A stretch of DNA of 34,724 nucleotides from Oscillospiraceae bacterium. Lineage in GTDB: Bacteria; Bacillota; Clostridia; Oscillospirales; Oscillospiraceae. A program made the translations under genes and the position numbers. Positions 15,722-23,685 of the stretch are shown here, in pieces. Where the stretch lies: positions 1-34,724 of the forward strand of contig CACYYN010000028.1 in assembly GCA_902778665.1 (NCBI GenBank), in the 5' to 3' direction. The notes beneath the pieces were generated by a model. That model was given only the letters and a program-made list of their open reading frames with translations. It had not been told where the DNA came from and did no database searches. Each line of letters begins with the position of its first letter. The first letter of the stretch is position 1.

Positions 15722-15757
15722 CCGGGAAGATAACAAATACGTACCGGGAAGAAAACA
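15722..15757 (-). repeat. Tandem 14-base direct repeat upstream of the dctP promoter
   Basis: CCGGGAAGATAACA (15722-15735) and CCGGGAAGAAAACA (15744-15757), one mismatch, 22 bases apart, which is about two helical turns. They lie just upstream of the -35 box, where an activator would bind. Confidence 0.6.
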
Positions 15758-15800
15758 GATGCATACAACCGGTGTGAGGAGCGGAAGAAGCAAAATGCGC

Positions 15801-16871
15801 TCAGATCCGCTCCAGAATGGCCTGCGTCATCTCCGAGCAGGAGAGCACCTCCTGCCCGGGGCCGGCGATGTCATTGGTCCGGCAGCCGTCCCGCAGGGCT
15901 TTGTCAATGGCGGCATCAATGCAGTCCGCCTCCTGCTGCAGGCTGAAGGAATAGCGCAGCATCATCCCGGCGGAGAGAATGGTGGCGATGGGGTTGCAGC
16001 GCCCCGTGCCGGCGTATTTTGGGGCGGAGCCGTGGATGGGTTCATAGAGACCTCTTGTGCCGTCACCCAGAGAGGCGGAGGGCAGCATGCCGATGGATCC
16101 GGTGATCTGGCTTGCCTCGTCGGAGAGAATATCCCCGAACATATTGGTGGTCACCATCACATCAAACTGGGAGGGGTTGCGTACCAGCTGCTGGGCGGCA
16201 TTGTCCACCAGCATATCCTCCACGGTGACGCCCTCGTATTCCTCTGCTATCCGATGGACCACCTCACGCCAGAGCCGGGAGGTCTCCAGCACGTTCGCCT
16301 TGTCCACGCTGACCACTCTGCCGGAACGCTTCTGCGCGGCGGACATGGCAACACGTGCAATGCGCTCAATCTCCATGACGGAGTATGCCTCCGTGTCATA
16401 GGCTTCCGGGCCGAGAGGGCCGTTCCGCCTGCCGCGCTCGCCGAAGTAGATGCCGCCGGTCAGCTCCCGGACGATCAGCAGGTCAAATCCGTTTTTCACC
16501 GTGTCCGGGTGGAGAAGGCACTTGCCGATGAGGGAGGGATAGAGCTTGGCAGGACGGAGATTGGTGTAAAGCCCCATGGCCTTCCGGATGCCGAGAAGGC
16601 CCTTTTCCGGGCGGATATCAGCCGGAAGATTGTCCCATTTCGGTCCGCCGACAGCACCCAGCAGAACGGAATCTGCAGCCAGACACCCGTCCAGTGTCTC
16701 CTGCGGCAGGGGGACGCCCGTCTCATCAATGGCAATACCGCCCAACAGATATTCGCTGAAGCGGAACGTATGCCCGTATTTCTCAGCAACCTTCTGCAGA
16801 ACCTGAACGGCACTGTCAACGATTTCGGGCCCGATGCCATCTCCCTTGAGAAGCGCAATGGAAAGGTTCAT
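15801..16871 (-). CDS. leuB: 3-isopropylmalate dehydrogenase
   Basis: A 356-residue NAD-dependent decarboxylating dehydrogenase, the third enzymatic step of leucine synthesis. Visible features: LLKGDGIGPEIVDSAVQVL at the N-terminus, the substrate segment LYTNLRPAKLYP, ELTGGIYFGERG, VDKANVLETSRLWREVV, and the metal-binding NMFGDILSDEASQITGSIGM. Its ATG overlaps the leuD stop by four bases (ATGA). It is the last gene of leuACDB on the minus strand. No clear terminator is seen before the dctP promoter. Confidence 0.96.
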   Translation of the reverse strand: MNLSIALLKGDGIGPEIVDSAVQVLQKVAEKYGHTFRFSEYLLGGIAIDETGVPLPQETLDGCLAADSVLLGAVGGPKWDNLPADIRPEKGLLGIRKAMGLYTNLRPAKLYPSLIGKCLLHPDTVKNGFDLLIVRELTGGIYFGERGRRNGPLGPEAYDTEAYSVMEIERIARVAMSAAQKRSGRVVSVDKANVLETSRLWREVVHRIAEEYEGVTVEDMLVDNAAQQLVRNPSQFDVMVTTNMFGDILSDEASQITGSIGMLPSASLGDGTRGLYEPIHGSAPKYAGTGRCNPIATILSAGMMLRYSFSLQQEADCIDAAIDKALRDGCRTNDIAGPGQEVLSCSEMTQAILERI

Positions 16872-17377
16872 ACCTGTCCCTCCTTGTTCGCATTCTGCTT
16901 GTCTTTCAGATAGGACAGCAGGCCGCCGTGTGAGATGATGTTTTTAATAAAGGGCGGGAAGGCGACCGCCTGAAACTCCGCCCCGGTGGTCTCGTCTGTG
17001 ATTTTTCCGGTGTCATAGTCTACTGACACCATGTCTCCGGGCTGAATTGCCTCGGCGGCTTCCGGGCACTCCAGAATGGGGAAGCCGATGTTGATGGAAT
17101 TGCGGTAAAAGATGCGGGCAAAGCTTGCCGCTATCACACAGGAGATGCCGCTTGCCTGAATGGCGATGGGGGCGTGCTCTCTGGATGATCCGCAGCCGAA
17201 GTTCCATCCCCCGATCATGATGTCACCCTGATGAGGCTGTCCGGCAAAATCCGGGTCAATATCCTCCATGCAGTGCTTTGCCAGCTCTGTGGGGGAAGGA
17301 GCATTGAGGTAACGGGCGGGGATGATAACATCGGTGTCAATATTGTTGCCGTATTTCAAAGCTTTTCCGGTAACCAT
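16868..17377 (-). CDS. leuD: 3-isopropylmalate dehydratase small subunit
   Basis: A 169-residue small subunit of isopropylmalate isomerase. It has the swivelling-domain hallmarks: KYGNNIDTDVIIPARYL near the start, GGWNFGCGSSREHAPIAI around residues 57-75 and a RIFYRNSINIGFPIL segment. It pairs with LeuC. The start at 17377 follows AGGAGGG seven bases upstream; an ATG 12 codons earlier lacks one and would overlap leuC. It overlaps leuB by four bases. Confidence 0.95.
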   Translation of the reverse strand: MVTGKALKYGNNIDTDVIIPARYLNAPSPTELAKHCMEDIDPDFAGQPHQGDIMIGGWNFGCGSSREHAPIAIQASGISCVIAASFARIFYRNSINIGFPILECPEAAEAIQPGDMVSVDYDTGKITDETTGAEFQAVAFPPFIKNIISHGGLLSYLKDKQNANKEGQV

Positions 17378-17390
17378 GATTTGTCCCTCC

Positions 17391-18650
17391 TTAAAGATCT
17401 TCCGGCGAAGCAAGGCAGCCTTTTACGGCGCTTGCTGCGGCAATGGCAGGAGAGGCGAGAATCACTTCACTCTCCGTGTGGCCCATTCTGCCGACGAAGT
17501 TCCGGTTCGTGGTGGAAACCGCTCGCTCGCCCTCGGCGAGGCACCCCATATGCCCGCCCAGGCACGGCCCGCAGGTGGGCACAGAGAACACACACCCGGC
17601 CTCGAGGAAGGTTTCAGTCAGGCCCTCCTTCAGGCACTGCATGCTGACATCCTGCGTGGCGGGGATCACAATACAGCGAATTCCCGGGGCAACCTTTCTG
17701 CCCTTGAGCAGGGAAGCGGCACACCGCAGGTCTGAAATGCGGCCGTTGGTGCAGGAGCCGATCACCACCTGGTCAATCGGCATGCCCTTCACCTCGTCAA
17801 TGGTGCGCGTGTTGGAGGGGAGATGCGGCAGGGAGACCGTGGGCTTCAGCTCACTAAGGTCAATTGTGACAACGGATGTGTACTGCGCGTCGGAGTCCGC
17901 TTCATAGACAGTCCAGGGCCGGTTTACTCGTTTTGAAATATATTCAACGGTTTTTTCATCCACCGGGAAGATCCCGTTCTTGGCTCCTGCCTCAATTGCC
18001 ATATTGGCGATGGTGAAGCGGTCGTCCATGCCGAGCTCGGCAACGCCCGGTCCGGTGAATTCCAGTGACTGATAGAGAGCGCCGTCCACCCCGATCTGAC
18101 CGATCAGATGGAGAATTACATCTTTTCCGGTGATCCATTTTCCGGGCTTGCCGGTTAAAACCACCTGTATGGCGGAAGGCACCTTGAACCAGTTTTCTCC
18201 GGAGGCCATCCCGGCTGCCATATCGGTGGAGCCGACGCCGGTGGAAAATGCGCCCAGTGCGCCGTAGGTGCAGGTGTGGCTGTCTGCCCCGATGATCAGC
18301 TCACCCGGCGCGGCAAGGCCCTTTTCCGGCAGCAATGCGTGCTCAATGCCGGCCTGACCCACATCATAGAAGTGGGTTATTGCATGTTCTTTTGCAAATT
18401 CACGGGCTGTTTTGCACAGCTGTGCCGACTTGATGTCTTTGCAGGGGGTGTAATGGTCCAGGACGATGGCAATTTTGTCTTTATCGAATATGTCGGTGAA
18501 TCCGGTGTCACGAAAAACCTTTATGGCGACAGGGGTCGTCACGTCATTGCCCAGAACAAGATCCAGCTTCGCCTCAATCAGTTCTCCTGCCTTAACGGAG
18601 GGGAGATTGGCGTGGGCGGCCAGAATCTTCTGTGTCATCGTCATACCCAT
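17391..18650 (-). CDS. leuC: 3-isopropylmalate dehydratase large subunit
   Basis: A 419-residue aconitase-superfamily large subunit, the two-subunit type shared with homoaconitase. It has [47 protein letters not shown] and [10 protein letters not shown]; the Cys in the last two and in HTCTYG are cluster ligands. It isomerises 2- to 3-isopropylmalate with LeuD. The length (about 420) matches the archaeal/clostridial form, not the roughly 470-residue enterobacterial form. AGGAGG sits eight bases before the first of three close ATG codons. It starts just after the leuA stop. Confidence 0.95.
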   Translation of the reverse strand: MGMTMTQKILAAHANLPSVKAGELIEAKLDLVLGNDVTTPVAIKVFRDTGFTDIFDKDKIAIVLDHYTPCKDIKSAQLCKTAREFAKEHAITHFYDVGQAGIEHALLPEKGLAAPGELIIGADSHTCTYGALGAFSTGVGSTDMAAGMASGENWFKVPSAIQVVLTGKPGKWITGKDVILHLIGQIGVDGALYQSLEFTGPGVAELGMDDRFTIANMAIEAGAKNGIFPVDEKTVEYISKRVNRPWTVYEADSDAQYTSVVTIDLSELKPTVSLPHLPSNTRTIDEVKGMPIDQVVIGSCTNGRISDLRCAASLLKGRKVAPGIRCIVIPATQDVSMQCLKEGLTETFLEAGCVFSVPTCGPCLGGHMGCLAEGERAVSTTNRNFVGRMGHTESEVILASPAIAAASAVKGCLASPEDL

Positions 18651-18653
18651 GGG

Positions 18654-20189
18654 TTATTCCTCCTTTTTGGCTGTGGCGGCGCAAAGTTTGTTGACCGCCG
18701 TGATGTATGCAATAATGCTGGCCTCCATCACGTCGGTGGAAAGCCCCTTCCCGGTGTAGGACCGGCCGTCTGCGATCAGCTTCACGGTGACATCGCCGAG
18801 CGTGTCTTTGCCCTGGGAGACCGAGTGGATGTTATAGATGTCAAAGGTGTGCTCCACCGGCTTGACAATGCTGTCAATGGCGTTGAAGGCGGCGTCAATC
18901 GGCCCGTCGCCCAGGCGCACATCCTCAAACTTTTCACCGTCCTTTTCCAGGCTGACGGTGCAGGTTGCAGTGGTGAAGTTGGAGGTGTGAAGGGAGAACC
19001 AGTTCAGGCGGTATCCGGTTTCTTCCACGTCCTCATCTGCCCGGATGCGGTGCTCTGCGATAGCCTCCAGATCCGCATCGGTGATATTTTTCTTTTTGTC
19101 GCAGAGATCCTTGAACTCGGCAAAGCAGCTGAGAAGCTCCTCTCTTGTGAGGTTGTATCCCAATGCCTTGAGCCGCTCCTCCACCGCATGCTTGCCGGAA
19201 TGCTTCCCGAGGACAATGTTGTTGGTGTGGATGCCCAGTGCCTCCGGGGTCATAATTTCGTAGGTTTCCTTGTTTGCCAGCACACCATGCTGATGGATGC
19301 CGGACTCGTGGGCAAAGGCATTGCGCCCGACGATCGGCTTGTTGAGGGGTGCGGTCTGGCCAATGATGTTGTAGACCGTTCTGCTGGTGCGGGCGATCTG
19401 CGTGGCGTCAATGCGCGTGGTGTAGGGATAAATGCCGGGGCGGGTGCGCATTGCCATAACCACCTCTTCCAGTGCGGTGTTGCCTGCCCGCTCACCGAGG
19501 CCGTTTACCGTGCACTCAATCTGCCGCGCCCCACCCAGCACACCGGCGAGGGAATTGGCCGTTGCCATGCCCAGATCATTGTGGCAGTGCACGGAGAAGA
19601 CGGCTTTGTCACTGTCAGGCACCTTTTCCCGCAGGTATGTGATCAGATCCCGCATTTCCGAAGGGGTTGTATAGCCCACCGTGTCGGGAATATTTACGGT
19701 GGTGGCTCCTGCGCGGATAGCAGCATCCACAATCTTCACCAGAAAATCCCAGTCGGACCGGGTGGCGTCCTCGGCGGAAAACTCCACATCGCTGCAGTAC
19801 TTCTTCGCATGAGCGGTCATGGCGAAGGTGGTTTCCAGCACCTGTTCCGGGGTCATCTTCAGTTTGTATTGCATATGCACGGGGCTTGTGGCGAGAAACA
19901 GGTGGATCCGCGGAGCGGCAGCGCTTTTTACAGCGTCCCATGCCGTGTCAATATCCAGCTTGCTGGCTCTTGCCAGAGAGGCGACGCTGCAGTCCTTCAC
20001 GGTTTCCGCGATCGTCTTCACCGATTCAAAATCACCGGGAGAGGAGATGGCGAATCCCGCCTCTATAATGTCCACCTTCATTCTTTCCAGGCACCGCGCT
20101 ATTTCAATCTTCTCCTTGAGATTCATGGAGCATCCGGGGGATTGTTCACCGTCCCGCAGGGTGGTGTCAAATATGACGAGCTGATCCAT
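18654..20189 (-). CDS. leuA: 2-isopropylmalate synthase
   Basis: A 511-residue LeuA, which condenses acetyl-CoA with 2-oxoisovalerate, the committed step to leucine. The N-terminal DRE-TIM barrel carries FDTTLRDGEQSPGCSMNLKE and the metal-binding HCHNDLGMATANSLAG, with NGLGERAGNTALEEVVMAM. The C-terminal third is the leucine-sensing regulatory domain (VRLGDGPIDAAFNAIDSI, then VTVKLIADGRSYTGKGLSTD). It is the first gene of leuACDB, behind a 315-base leader with an attenuator. AAAGGAA lies upstream of the ATG. Confidence 0.96.
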   Translation of the reverse strand: MDQLVIFDTTLRDGEQSPGCSMNLKEKIEIARCLERMKVDIIEAGFAISSPGDFESVKTIAETVKDCSVASLARASKLDIDTAWDAVKSAAAPRIHLFLATSPVHMQYKLKMTPEQVLETTFAMTAHAKKYCSDVEFSAEDATRSDWDFLVKIVDAAIRAGATTVNIPDTVGYTTPSEMRDLITYLREKVPDSDKAVFSVHCHNDLGMATANSLAGVLGGARQIECTVNGLGERAGNTALEEVVMAMRTRPGIYPYTTRIDATQIARTSRTVYNIIGQTAPLNKPIVGRNAFAHESGIHQHGVLANKETYEIMTPEALGIHTNNIVLGKHSGKHAVEERLKALGYNLTREELLSCFAEFKDLCDKKKNITDADLEAIAEHRIRADEDVEETGYRLNWFSLHTSNFTTATCTVSLEKDGEKFEDVRLGDGPIDAAFNAIDSIVKPVEHTFDIYNIHSVSQGKDTLGDVTVKLIADGRSYTGKGLSTDVMEASIIAYITAVNKLCAATAKKEE

Positions 20190-20259
20190 CGCTTGTGACG
20201 TTTCCTTTCTTCACGATTGAGTTTGTCGGGATGATTGCTTTCTGTCGCATCTGAGCGGG

Positions 20260-20300
20260 AAAATAAAAACCGTGCGATCCGAAAAGTCAGATCACACGGT
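20260..20300 (-). terminator. Attenuator terminator in the leuA leader
   Basis: Read on the minus strand: a 14-bp stem (ACCGTGTGATCTGA with TCGGATCGCACGGT, two G-U pairs), loop CTTT, then TTTTATTTT. It lies 70 bases before leuA and inside its own transcript, since no other minus-strand gene reads in. Its apex TGACTTTTCG (20280-20289) is exactly complementary to CGAAAAGTCA in the leader peptide gene (20396-20405), a possible antiterminator pairing. Confidence 0.88.
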
Positions 20301-20387
20301 GACAGAAACAGGATTGGGACAACCGGATGGTTCCGATTGCGGGTCTTCCGATCCGGAAAGCCCGGGAATTTTTTGCTTCACCCGTAT

Positions 20388-20480
20388 TCAGAACATGACT
20401 TTTCGCACTATCTCTCCGCCGGTAAGTCGCAGAGAAATAGCGCCGGTAAGCATCAGAATGTTCTGAACGGCAAGAACCAT
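20388..20480 (-). CDS. Leucine-operon leader peptide
   Basis: A 30-residue open frame (ATG at 20480, TGA at 20388) with GAGG seven bases upstream, beginning 24 bases after the predicted transcription start. It contains five Leu, four Val and three Ile, starting MVLAVQNILML. Within it, 20429-20440 and 20408-20419 form a 12-bp hairpin with two G-U pairs. Codons 26-28 supply the antiterminator strand, eight bases before the stop. A ribosome that finishes would cover that strand and let the terminator form; one stalled on Leu/Ile codons 9-19 would leave it free. Coding status is inferred from layout and composition. Confidence 0.72.
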   Translation of the reverse strand: MVLAVQNILMLTGAISLRLTGGEIVRKVMF

Positions 20481-20510
20481 GAGAAAACCTCATACATAAA
20501 AGTTGTGCTG

Positions 20511-20539
20511 AGTTTAACACACGATAGATGGATTGTCAA
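20511..20539 (-). promoter_or_regulatory. Promoter of the leuACDB operon
   Basis: On the minus strand TTGACA (20534-20539), an exact 17-base spacer, TAAACT (20511-20516). Transcription should start near 20504, giving a leader of about 315 bases. Further upstream, CCCAAATT and AATTTGGG flank 20552-20588 as an inverted repeat that might end the AEC transporter transcript. Confidence 0.85.
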
Positions 20540-20596
20540 TTAACAGATTACCCAAATTCAGACTGGTAAAAGAAGCCAAATTTGGGCAGGACACCA

Positions 20597-21535
20597 TCAG
20601 AATGCACCGAGATTGCGGAAAAGCACACACCAGAAAAACAATGTGAAGCAGGAGAGAATAGACGTCATCACCACAATATCTCCGGCCAGATCCGCATCGC
20701 CCCCCATCTGCTGGCTCATGGTGAAGGAGGAGACGGCAGCGGAGGAGGCAAAAACAGAGATCAGCGCTGCAAACTCCATGCCGCGAAAACCCAACAGATA
20801 TCCGGCTGTCAGAAAAACGGCAGGATTAATGATCAGTTTGAATACGGTGACGGCGGTGATCTGCTTCGCAAATTTTGCAAGGGTGTCAAAATGGAAGAAT
20901 GCGCCCAGCAGAAACAGCATGACCGGAGAAGCCGCGCCGGCCATGGAGGTGATTGCTTTTTCTACACTCTCGGGAAAACGGATCTTCAATACTAGACACA
21001 CCACGCCCGCCGCTGTTGCAAGGATCAGCGGGTTTTTGACAATGCGCAGCAGCACATCCTTCGGCCGCACATTGTCTCCTCCGTAAAGAGAAAGGGCAAT
21101 CACGGCCAGAATATTAAATTCCGGTATGACCACTGCGCCGAGAATGGCCACGGGAGCAATATCTTCATAAGGGACCAGTACGCTGGCAATAGACATGCCG
21201 ATCAGGGTGAAATTGGAACGGAAAATACCCTGAATGATAACACCTTTCTGGTTTCTGCGTGTGGCAGTCACTTTTGCGACTGCAAGGCCGAAGAGAAACT
21301 CTGCCAGAACCCCCAGCACGGTGTAGAGCATCAGCCTGGGTTTGACGGCTGTGCTCAGGTCGGAAGAGTAAACAGCCTGAAAAACACTCAGCGCAAGAAA
21401 AACGTTGAAGACAACTTTGTTAAACCGGCCGACATCCCTGTCGTCCAGCAAATTGCGCACCTTGGCAAGGTATCCAACTGCCATGTAGATGAACAGCGGC
21501 AGCACCGCATTCAGGCTGATCTGAAAGCTTTCCAT
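20597..21535 (-). CDS. AEC family transporter
   Basis: A 312-residue membrane protein of the auxin-efflux-carrier (AEC) family, with about ten hydrophobic segments in two halves. It starts NAVLPLFIYMAVGYLAKVRNLLDD, has the family-typical NKVVFNVFLALSVFQAVY and GIFRSNFTLIGMSIASVLV, and ends with SSAAVSSFTMSQQMGGDADLAG. Bacterial members export or exchange small carboxylates such as malate or amino acids. It follows the D-2-hydroxyacid dehydrogenase gene by 79 bases on the same strand, so it may carry that enzyme's substrate or product. AGGAG precedes the ATG. Confidence 0.9.
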   Translation of the reverse strand: MESFQISLNAVLPLFIYMAVGYLAKVRNLLDDRDVGRFNKVVFNVFLALSVFQAVYSSDLSTAVKPRLMLYTVLGVLAEFLFGLAVAKVTATRRNQKGVIIQGIFRSNFTLIGMSIASVLVPYEDIAPVAILGAVVIPEFNILAVIALSLYGGDNVRPKDVLLRIVKNPLILATAAGVVCLVLKIRFPESVEKAITSMAGAASPVMLFLLGAFFHFDTLAKFAKQITAVTVFKLIINPAVFLTAGYLLGFRGMEFAALISVFASSAAVSSFTMSQQMGGDADLAGDIVVMTSILSCFTLFFWCVLFRNLGAF

Positions 21536-21614
21536 ACAATTCTTCTCCTGCTCGTTGGGGCTGGGTTCTGACGAACTTTCCGGCGGGGATCGTCAGGGTT
21601 CGCGGCAGCGTGTT

Positions 21615-22589
21615 TTATGCCTCGCGAGGCTTGTTGACAACGTTTATGGGGTTCCCTTCCAGATAGGAGCGGAGATTACTGACGGAGCAGTCCATAATCC
21701 GCACTCTTGCTTCCTTCGGGGCCCAGGAGATATGCGGGGTAATCAGGCAGTTTCTGGCCTTGAGAAGAGGGTTGTCACCCATAATGGGCTCGGAGGAGAC
21801 AACGTCCAGCCCGGCAGCATAAACTTTGCCGCTGTTCAGCGCATCTGCAAGATCCTGTTCCACCACCAGCTGGCCACGGCTGTTGTTGATGAGAATCACG
21901 CCGTCCTTCATCTTGGCAATGGTCTCTTTGTTGATCATTCCCTCCGTTTCCGGGAAGAGAGGGCAGTGCAGCACAACCACGTCGGAGCTGGCAAGCAGGG
22001 TGTCGCGGTCAACGTATTCGGCTATGGCGCGGCCTTCTTCCGTCGGGCGGCTGCCGCTTGCCAGAACCGTCATGCCCAGCGCTTTTGCGATTCTGCCTGT
22101 GGTTTGACCGATTTTCCCAAAGCCGATAATGCCCATGGTCTTTCCGGCCAGCTCTATGAGCGGATAATCCCAGAAGCACCAGTCGGGGCTTTGTTCCCAC
22201 CGTCCTTCATGCACTGCCTCGGAGTGGTGTGCAACGTGGTGGCAAATCTCCAGCAGCAGGGCTATGGCAAACTGACCGACAGCGGCCGTGCCATAGGTCG
22301 GGACGTTAGAAACCGGAATTCCCTTTTCCCAGGCGTAGGTATAATCCACAATATTATAGCCGGTTGCCAGCACGGAAATATATTTCAGGCTGGGGCATTG
22401 GTCTATCACCTCTCTGCGGATCGGGCACTTGTTGGTGAAGACAACCTCAGCGTTACCGATACGCTTCGCAATTTCGGCATTATCGTAGGGGGTGCGGTCA
22501 TAGACGGTCACATCACCGAACTCCTGCAGCCTTTCCCAGCTGAGATCCCCCGGGTTTTCGGTATATCCGTCCAGAATAACAATTTTCAT
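21615..22589 (-). CDS. D-2-hydroxyacid dehydrogenase (glycerate/hydroxypyruvate reductase type)
   Basis: A 324-residue NAD-dependent dehydrogenase of the D-isomer family. The Rossmann motif is MGIIGFGKIGQTTGRIAKAL near residues 150-170. Catalytic residues fall in NNSRGQLVVEQDLADAL (Arg), GLDVVSSEP (Glu) and LITPHISWAP (His). The ISVLATGYNIVDYTYAWEKG segment resembles glycerate dehydrogenase (HprA) more than lactate dehydrogenase, but the substrate cannot be fixed. It is upstream of the AEC transporter, with its own promoter at 22640-22668 and GGGAGG before the ATG. Confidence 0.9.
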   Translation of the reverse strand: MKIVILDGYTENPGDLSWERLQEFGDVTVYDRTPYDNAEIAKRIGNAEVVFTNKCPIRREVIDQCPSLKYISVLATGYNIVDYTYAWEKGIPVSNVPTYGTAAVGQFAIALLLEICHHVAHHSEAVHEGRWEQSPDWCFWDYPLIELAGKTMGIIGFGKIGQTTGRIAKALGMTVLASGSRPTEEGRAIAEYVDRDTLLASSDVVVLHCPLFPETEGMINKETIAKMKDGVILINNSRGQLVVEQDLADALNSGKVYAAGLDVVSSEPIMGDNPLLKARNCLITPHISWAPKEARVRIMDCSVSNLRSYLEGNPINVVNKPREA

Positions 22590-22639
22590 GGCTGAGCCTC
22601 CCAGAATGTGATCAAATTATCTGTTGAAAACAGAAATTA

Positions 22640-22668
22640 ATTTTGCCACGCGGAAAAATGAATGTCAA
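22640..22668 (-). promoter_or_regulatory. Promoter of the dehydrogenase-AEC unit
   Basis: On the minus strand TTGACA (22663-22668), a 17-base spacer, CAAAAT (22640-22645; a weak -10). Divergent from the promoter at 22710. Confidence 0.6.
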
Positions 22669-22709
22669 TAATTTTGTGTTTCAGACGAGGATTTTGGGCA
22701 GAACTTCTA

Positions 22710-22738
22710 TTGAGGTTTATAGTTTCCTGTATTATAAT
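22710..22738 (+). promoter_or_regulatory. Promoter of the DMT-malic enzyme-MFS operon
   Basis: TTGAGG (22710-22715), a 17-base spacer, TATAAT (22733-22738), 40 bases before the transporter start. Confidence 0.75.
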
Positions 22739-22777
22739 GCAAAAAGTTTTTTAATTGTCACCGGGAGGGCTGCATCT

Positions 22778-23659
22778 ATGAGCGCAAAAACACTTGCAGA
22801 GCGCAAAGAGCTGACTGTGCACCAGTCAGAGCTGCTGATGGCGGCAGTGATCATCGCAAGGAGCACCTCCTTCGTCATCTCAAAGCTGACGGTGGCCGCT
22901 ATGAGCCCCTTTAATATCCTGGCCGTCCGTTTTCTCTCGGCATTTGTCATTCTGTTGCTCCTGTTCCATAGGCAGATGAAAAGGTGCACGGGAAAGATCT
23001 TCCGAAACGGTGTGGTGCTGGGTATTGTCTACACCTTCGTGATGGGGTTTGAAATGACAGGCATCCAGTACGCAGAGACATCTCTGGCGTCTCTGATTGA
23101 GAATTCTGCCTTCATTCTGGTTCCGGTTCTGGAAATCCTGTTTCTGCACCAGTTTCCGAAGCGCTCGGTCACAATCGGCATGGTGCTGGCCTTTTGTGGC
23201 CTTCTGATTCTGAACTTTTCGCCGGGCGTAAAAATCAATTTCGGCTGTATCTATCTGTTTGCGGCCATGGCGTTTTATGCCCTCGCCATTTTCCTCACCG
23301 CAATCTTTGCGAAAGAGGGGGAGCCTCTTCTTGTGGGCATTGTGCAGATCGGCACCATGGGTGTGCTGTCACTGCTTTGCTCCCTTCTGTTTGAAGATTT
23401 TCGCGTTCCCTCCTCCGGACGGGAATGGGTGATGATCCTCTTCCTGGCGGTCGTTTGCAGTGTGTTCGGCTTCACCTTGCAGCCGGTCGCGCAGCGCGGG
23501 CTTGAAGCTGATCGGGCGGGAATGTTCTCTGTGCTGAATCCGCTTGCCGCTATTATCTGGGGCAATCTGATTCTCAGTGAGCCCATCACCCCGACAAAGA
23601 TAACAGGCGCTGTTTTTATCGTGGTAGGAATCCTGTTTCCAATCCTGTTTAAAAGATAA
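22778..23659 (+). CDS. DMT family (EamA) transporter
   Basis: A 293-residue membrane protein with ten hydrophobic segments in two EamA repeats (MAAVIIARSTSFVISKL at the start; FGCIYLFAAMAFYALAIFLT beginning the second half; PLAAIIWGNLILSEPITPTKI near the end). EamA proteins export metabolites such as amino acids. The start at 22778 has GGGAGGG upstream and lies after the promoter; an earlier in-frame ATG would overlap the promoter. It is the first gene of a plus-strand operon, 26 bases before the malic enzyme. Substrate unknown. Confidence 0.88.
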   Translation: MSAKTLAERKELTVHQSELLMAAVIIARSTSFVISKLTVAAMSPFNILAVRFLSAFVILLLLFHRQMKRCTGKIFRNGVVLGIVYTFVMGFEMTGIQYAETSLASLIENSAFILVPVLEILFLHQFPKRSVTIGMVLAFCGLLILNFSPGVKINFGCIYLFAAMAFYALAIFLTAIFAKEGEPLLVGIVQIGTMGVLSLLCSLLFEDFRVPSSGREWVMILFLAVVCSVFGFTLQPVAQRGLEADRAGMFSVLNPLAAIIWGNLILSEPITPTKITGAVFIVVGILFPILFKR

Positions 23660-23685
23660 ATCTGACACTGAAGAGAGGAAGAAAG

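Noticed and set aside
18276-20198. A 640-codon plus-strand open frame opposite leuC and leuA
   Set aside because: Antisense shadow of two unmistakable enzymes; low-complexity composition and no ribosome site.
20190-20510. T-box leader for leuA
   Set aside because: No AGGGTGGNACCGCG-like T-box sequence was seen before the terminator; the leader-peptide model fits better.
21568-21596. CTGACGA/TCGTCAG hairpin between the dehydrogenase and AEC genes
   Set aside because: Only seven base pairs with a 15-base loop and no T-run; could be chance.
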